Assembly: GCA_004366195.1 (NCBI GenBank)
Contig: SIRV01000051.1
Span: forward strand, 1 to 7,138
Reading direction: 5' to 3'
DNA: 7,138 nt
Source: Actinomycetota bacterium
Lineage (GTDB): Bacteria > Actinomycetota > UBA4738 > HRBIN12
Positions 6,263 to 7,138 of this stretch are shown here, piece by piece. The notes beneath the pieces were generated by a model. The model worked only from the letters and a program-made list of their open reading frames with translations. It did not search any database and had not been told where the DNA came from. A program made the translations under genes and the position numbers. Position 1 is the first letter of the stretch. Each line of letters opens with the position of its first letter.

Positions 6263-6503
6263 GGGCGTGCGGCGGCTCTTCTGGCTCGCCGTCGGCCTCG
6301 GCGCCGGCGCGGCCGGCGCCGTGATGACGATGCGCATGGCCCGCCGGCAGGCGGAGAAGGTGGCGCCCTCGCGCCTGGCCCGGGAGGCGAAGGCCGGGCT
6401 GATGGACCTCGCGAAGCTCGTGGCCGAGTCCGTCGCCGAGGGCGAGCGCGCGATGCGCGAGCGGGAGGAGGAGCTCCGCCGGCAGCTCCGCGACGCCGGA
6501 TAG
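6255..6503 (+). CDS. DUF6167-like small membrane protein
   Basis: This is an 82-aa protein with a single transmembrane segment at about 7-25 (RRLFWLAVGLGAGAAGAVM), Gly/Ala-rich in its second half. A long charged amphipathic helix follows (RRQAEKVAPSRLAREA, later ERAMREREEELRRQLRDAG). The opening RRLFW and the position between a DUF948 gene and alaS match the DUF6167 family of actinobacteria; function is unknown. The GTG at 6255 overlaps the DUF948 stop by 8 bp; GTG 6267, giving VRRLFW, is a possible shorter start. The sequence coding for the Gly/Ala part of the membrane helix contains a strong inverted repeat. Its TAG stop forms the first three bases of the proposed alaS -10 box. No catalytic residue pattern is visible, and the two helical proteins may interact. 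Confidence 0.78.
   Translation: MREGVRRLFWLAVGLGAGAAGAVMTMRMARRQAEKVAPSRLAREAKAGLMDLAKLVAESVAEGERAMREREEELRRQLRDAG
6299..6321 (+). repeat. Perfect 10-bp inverted repeat with 3-nt loop inside the DUF6167 gene
   Basis: The arms CGGCGCCGGC (6299-6308) and GCCGGCGCCG (6312-6321) are exact reverse complements around GCG. The stem would be all G-C and very stable in mRNA. It encodes the Gly/Ala run of the membrane helix, so codon composition may explain it. No U-tract follows, so it does not look like an intrinsic terminator. Confidence 0.8.
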
Positions 6504-6506
6504 ACT
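6501..6506 (+). promoter_or_regulatory. Candidate -10 box (TAGACT) for leaderless alaS
   Basis: GGATAGACT holds a TAnnnT hexamer whose first three bases are the stop codon of the upstream gene. It ends 8 nt before the alaS ATG at 6515, so the predicted transcript would begin within two bases of the start codon. No ribosome binding site is present before this ATG, which agrees with leaderless initiation. No clear -35 box is seen. Confidence 0.5.
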
Positions 6507-6514
6507 CGGTCCCC

Positions 6515-7138
6515 ATGGAGGGCCGCCGGATCCGCGAGACGTTCCTGCGCTTCTTCGAGGAGCGCGGGCATCGGCGCGTGCCGTCCTCGAGCCTCATCCC
6601 GCCGCCCGAGTCCGGCCTGCTGCTCACCAACGCCGGGATGAACCAGTTCATCCCGTACTTCCTCGGCCACGCCCCGGCGCCGTTCCCCCGGGCCACGACC
6701 TGCCAGAAGTGCTTCCGCACGAACGACATCGAGAACGTGGGCCGCACCGCCCGGCACCTCACCTTCTTCGAGATGCTCGGGAACTTCTCCTTCGGCGACT
6801 ACTTCAAGCGCGAGTCGTGCGGCTGGGGATTCGAGCTCGTCACCCAGGTCTTCGGCGTCGACCCCGAGCGGATCTGGGTCACGGTCTACGAGGGCGACGA
6901 CGAGACGGTCGAGATCTGGCAGGAGATCGGGATCCCGCGCGAGCGGATCGTGCGCCGCGGCAAGGCCGACAACTACTGGTGGACGCACGCCGCGGGGCCG
7001 GCCGGGCCGTGCTCGGAGATCTACGTGGACCGCGGACCGCGCTTCGGGCCGGAGGGCGGCCCGGAGGTGGACGAGGACCGGTACCTCGAGATCTGGAACC
7101 ACGTGTTCATGCAGGACGAGGTGGACGACCATGGCGAG
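6515..7138 (+). CDS. alaS: Alanyl-tRNA synthetase, N-terminal part (runs off window)
   Basis: The first 208 codons of alanyl-tRNA synthetase are present and open to the window edge; the full protein in this family is about 870-900 aa. It charges tRNA-Ala in the cytoplasm. The N-terminus matches the family: IRETFLRFFEERGHRRVPSS (6-25) and LLLTNAGMNQF (35-45). Next come CQKCFRTNDIENVGRTARH (63-81), with the class II motif 2 arginine, and FFEMLGNFSFGDYFK (84-98). The ERIVRRGKADNYW segment (143-155) leads to GPAGPCSEIYVDRG (161-174), where many bacteria have GPCGPCSEI, and RYLEIWNHVFMQ ends the recognisable core. The editing and C-Ala domains lie outside the window. The ATG at 6515 is the only start fitting the family and has no ribosome site. 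The sequence past residue 200 (DEVDDHGE) cannot be judged because the window stops there. Confidence 0.96.
   Translation, partial: MEGRRIRETFLRFFEERGHRRVPSSSLIPPPESGLLLTNAGMNQFIPYFLGHAPAPFPRATTCQKCFRTNDIENVGRTARHLTFFEMLGNFSFGDYFKRESCGWGFELVTQVFGVDPERIWVTVYEGDDETVEIWQEIGIPRERIVRRGKADNYWWTHAAGPAGPCSEIYVDRGPRFGPEGGPEVDEDRYLEIWNHVFMQDEVDDHGE

Noticed and set aside
4586..7132. Minus-strand open frame of 848 codons opposite rarA, DUF948, DUF6167 and alaS
   Set aside because: It spans four clear plus-strand genes and has a shadow-type composition rich in Arg, Gly, Pro, His and Val. High GC removes stops from the opposite strand. No recognisable domain is seen.
1..7138. Mobile elements, CRISPR arrays, tRNA genes, riboswitches, intrinsic terminators
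   Set aside because: I looked for transposase motifs, regularly spaced repeats, tRNA-like folds, T-box-like leaders and GC hairpins with T-runs. None is supported, and the genes leave almost no intergenic space.

Overview
This window is a compact, very GC-rich housekeeping stretch. All genes lie on the + strand, nearly all codons end in G or C, and genes overlap or sit only a few bases apart. The gene order is dtd, MBL hydrolase, hisS, aspS, F420/PPOX protein, rarA, DUF948, DUF6167 and alaS. That order, the F420-type flavoprotein-fold enzyme and the DUF948/DUF6167 pair point to an Actinomycetota genome, probably a deep or environmental lineage. Genus or class cannot be fixed from the sequence alone.

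Left part (1-1141): a D-aminoacyl-tRNA deacylase gene, whose natural start appears to be a rare ATC codon behind a perfect Shine-Dalgarno, is followed by a glyoxalase-II-like zinc hydrolase that is probably expressed from its own leaderless promoter. Middle part (1145-4595): histidyl- and aspartyl-tRNA synthetases overlap at ATGA, and a small F420-dependent/PPOX-fold protein is coupled to aspS through TGATG. The AspRS carries the His and Gly residues linked to non-discriminating enzymes, which suggests that Asn-tRNA is made by transamidation in this organism. Right part (4604-7138): the AAA+ ATPase RarA, then a 51-bp intergenic gap with a good -10 box, then two small single-pass membrane proteins (DUF948, DUF6167), then the first 208 codons of alaS. 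The alaS promoter begins inside the stop codon of the DUF6167 gene.

The common theme is tRNA charging and its proofreading (DTD, HisRS, AspRS, AlaRS), with a replication-stress ATPase and two uncharacterised membrane-anchored proteins between them. I see no mobile element, CRISPR array, tRNA or rRNA gene, and no gene-free stretch longer than about 51 bp. I do not see an undescribed multi-gene system. The points most worth a second look are the ATC start of dtd, the leaderless start signals, the AspRS specificity residues and the uncharacterised DUF948/DUF6167 pair.
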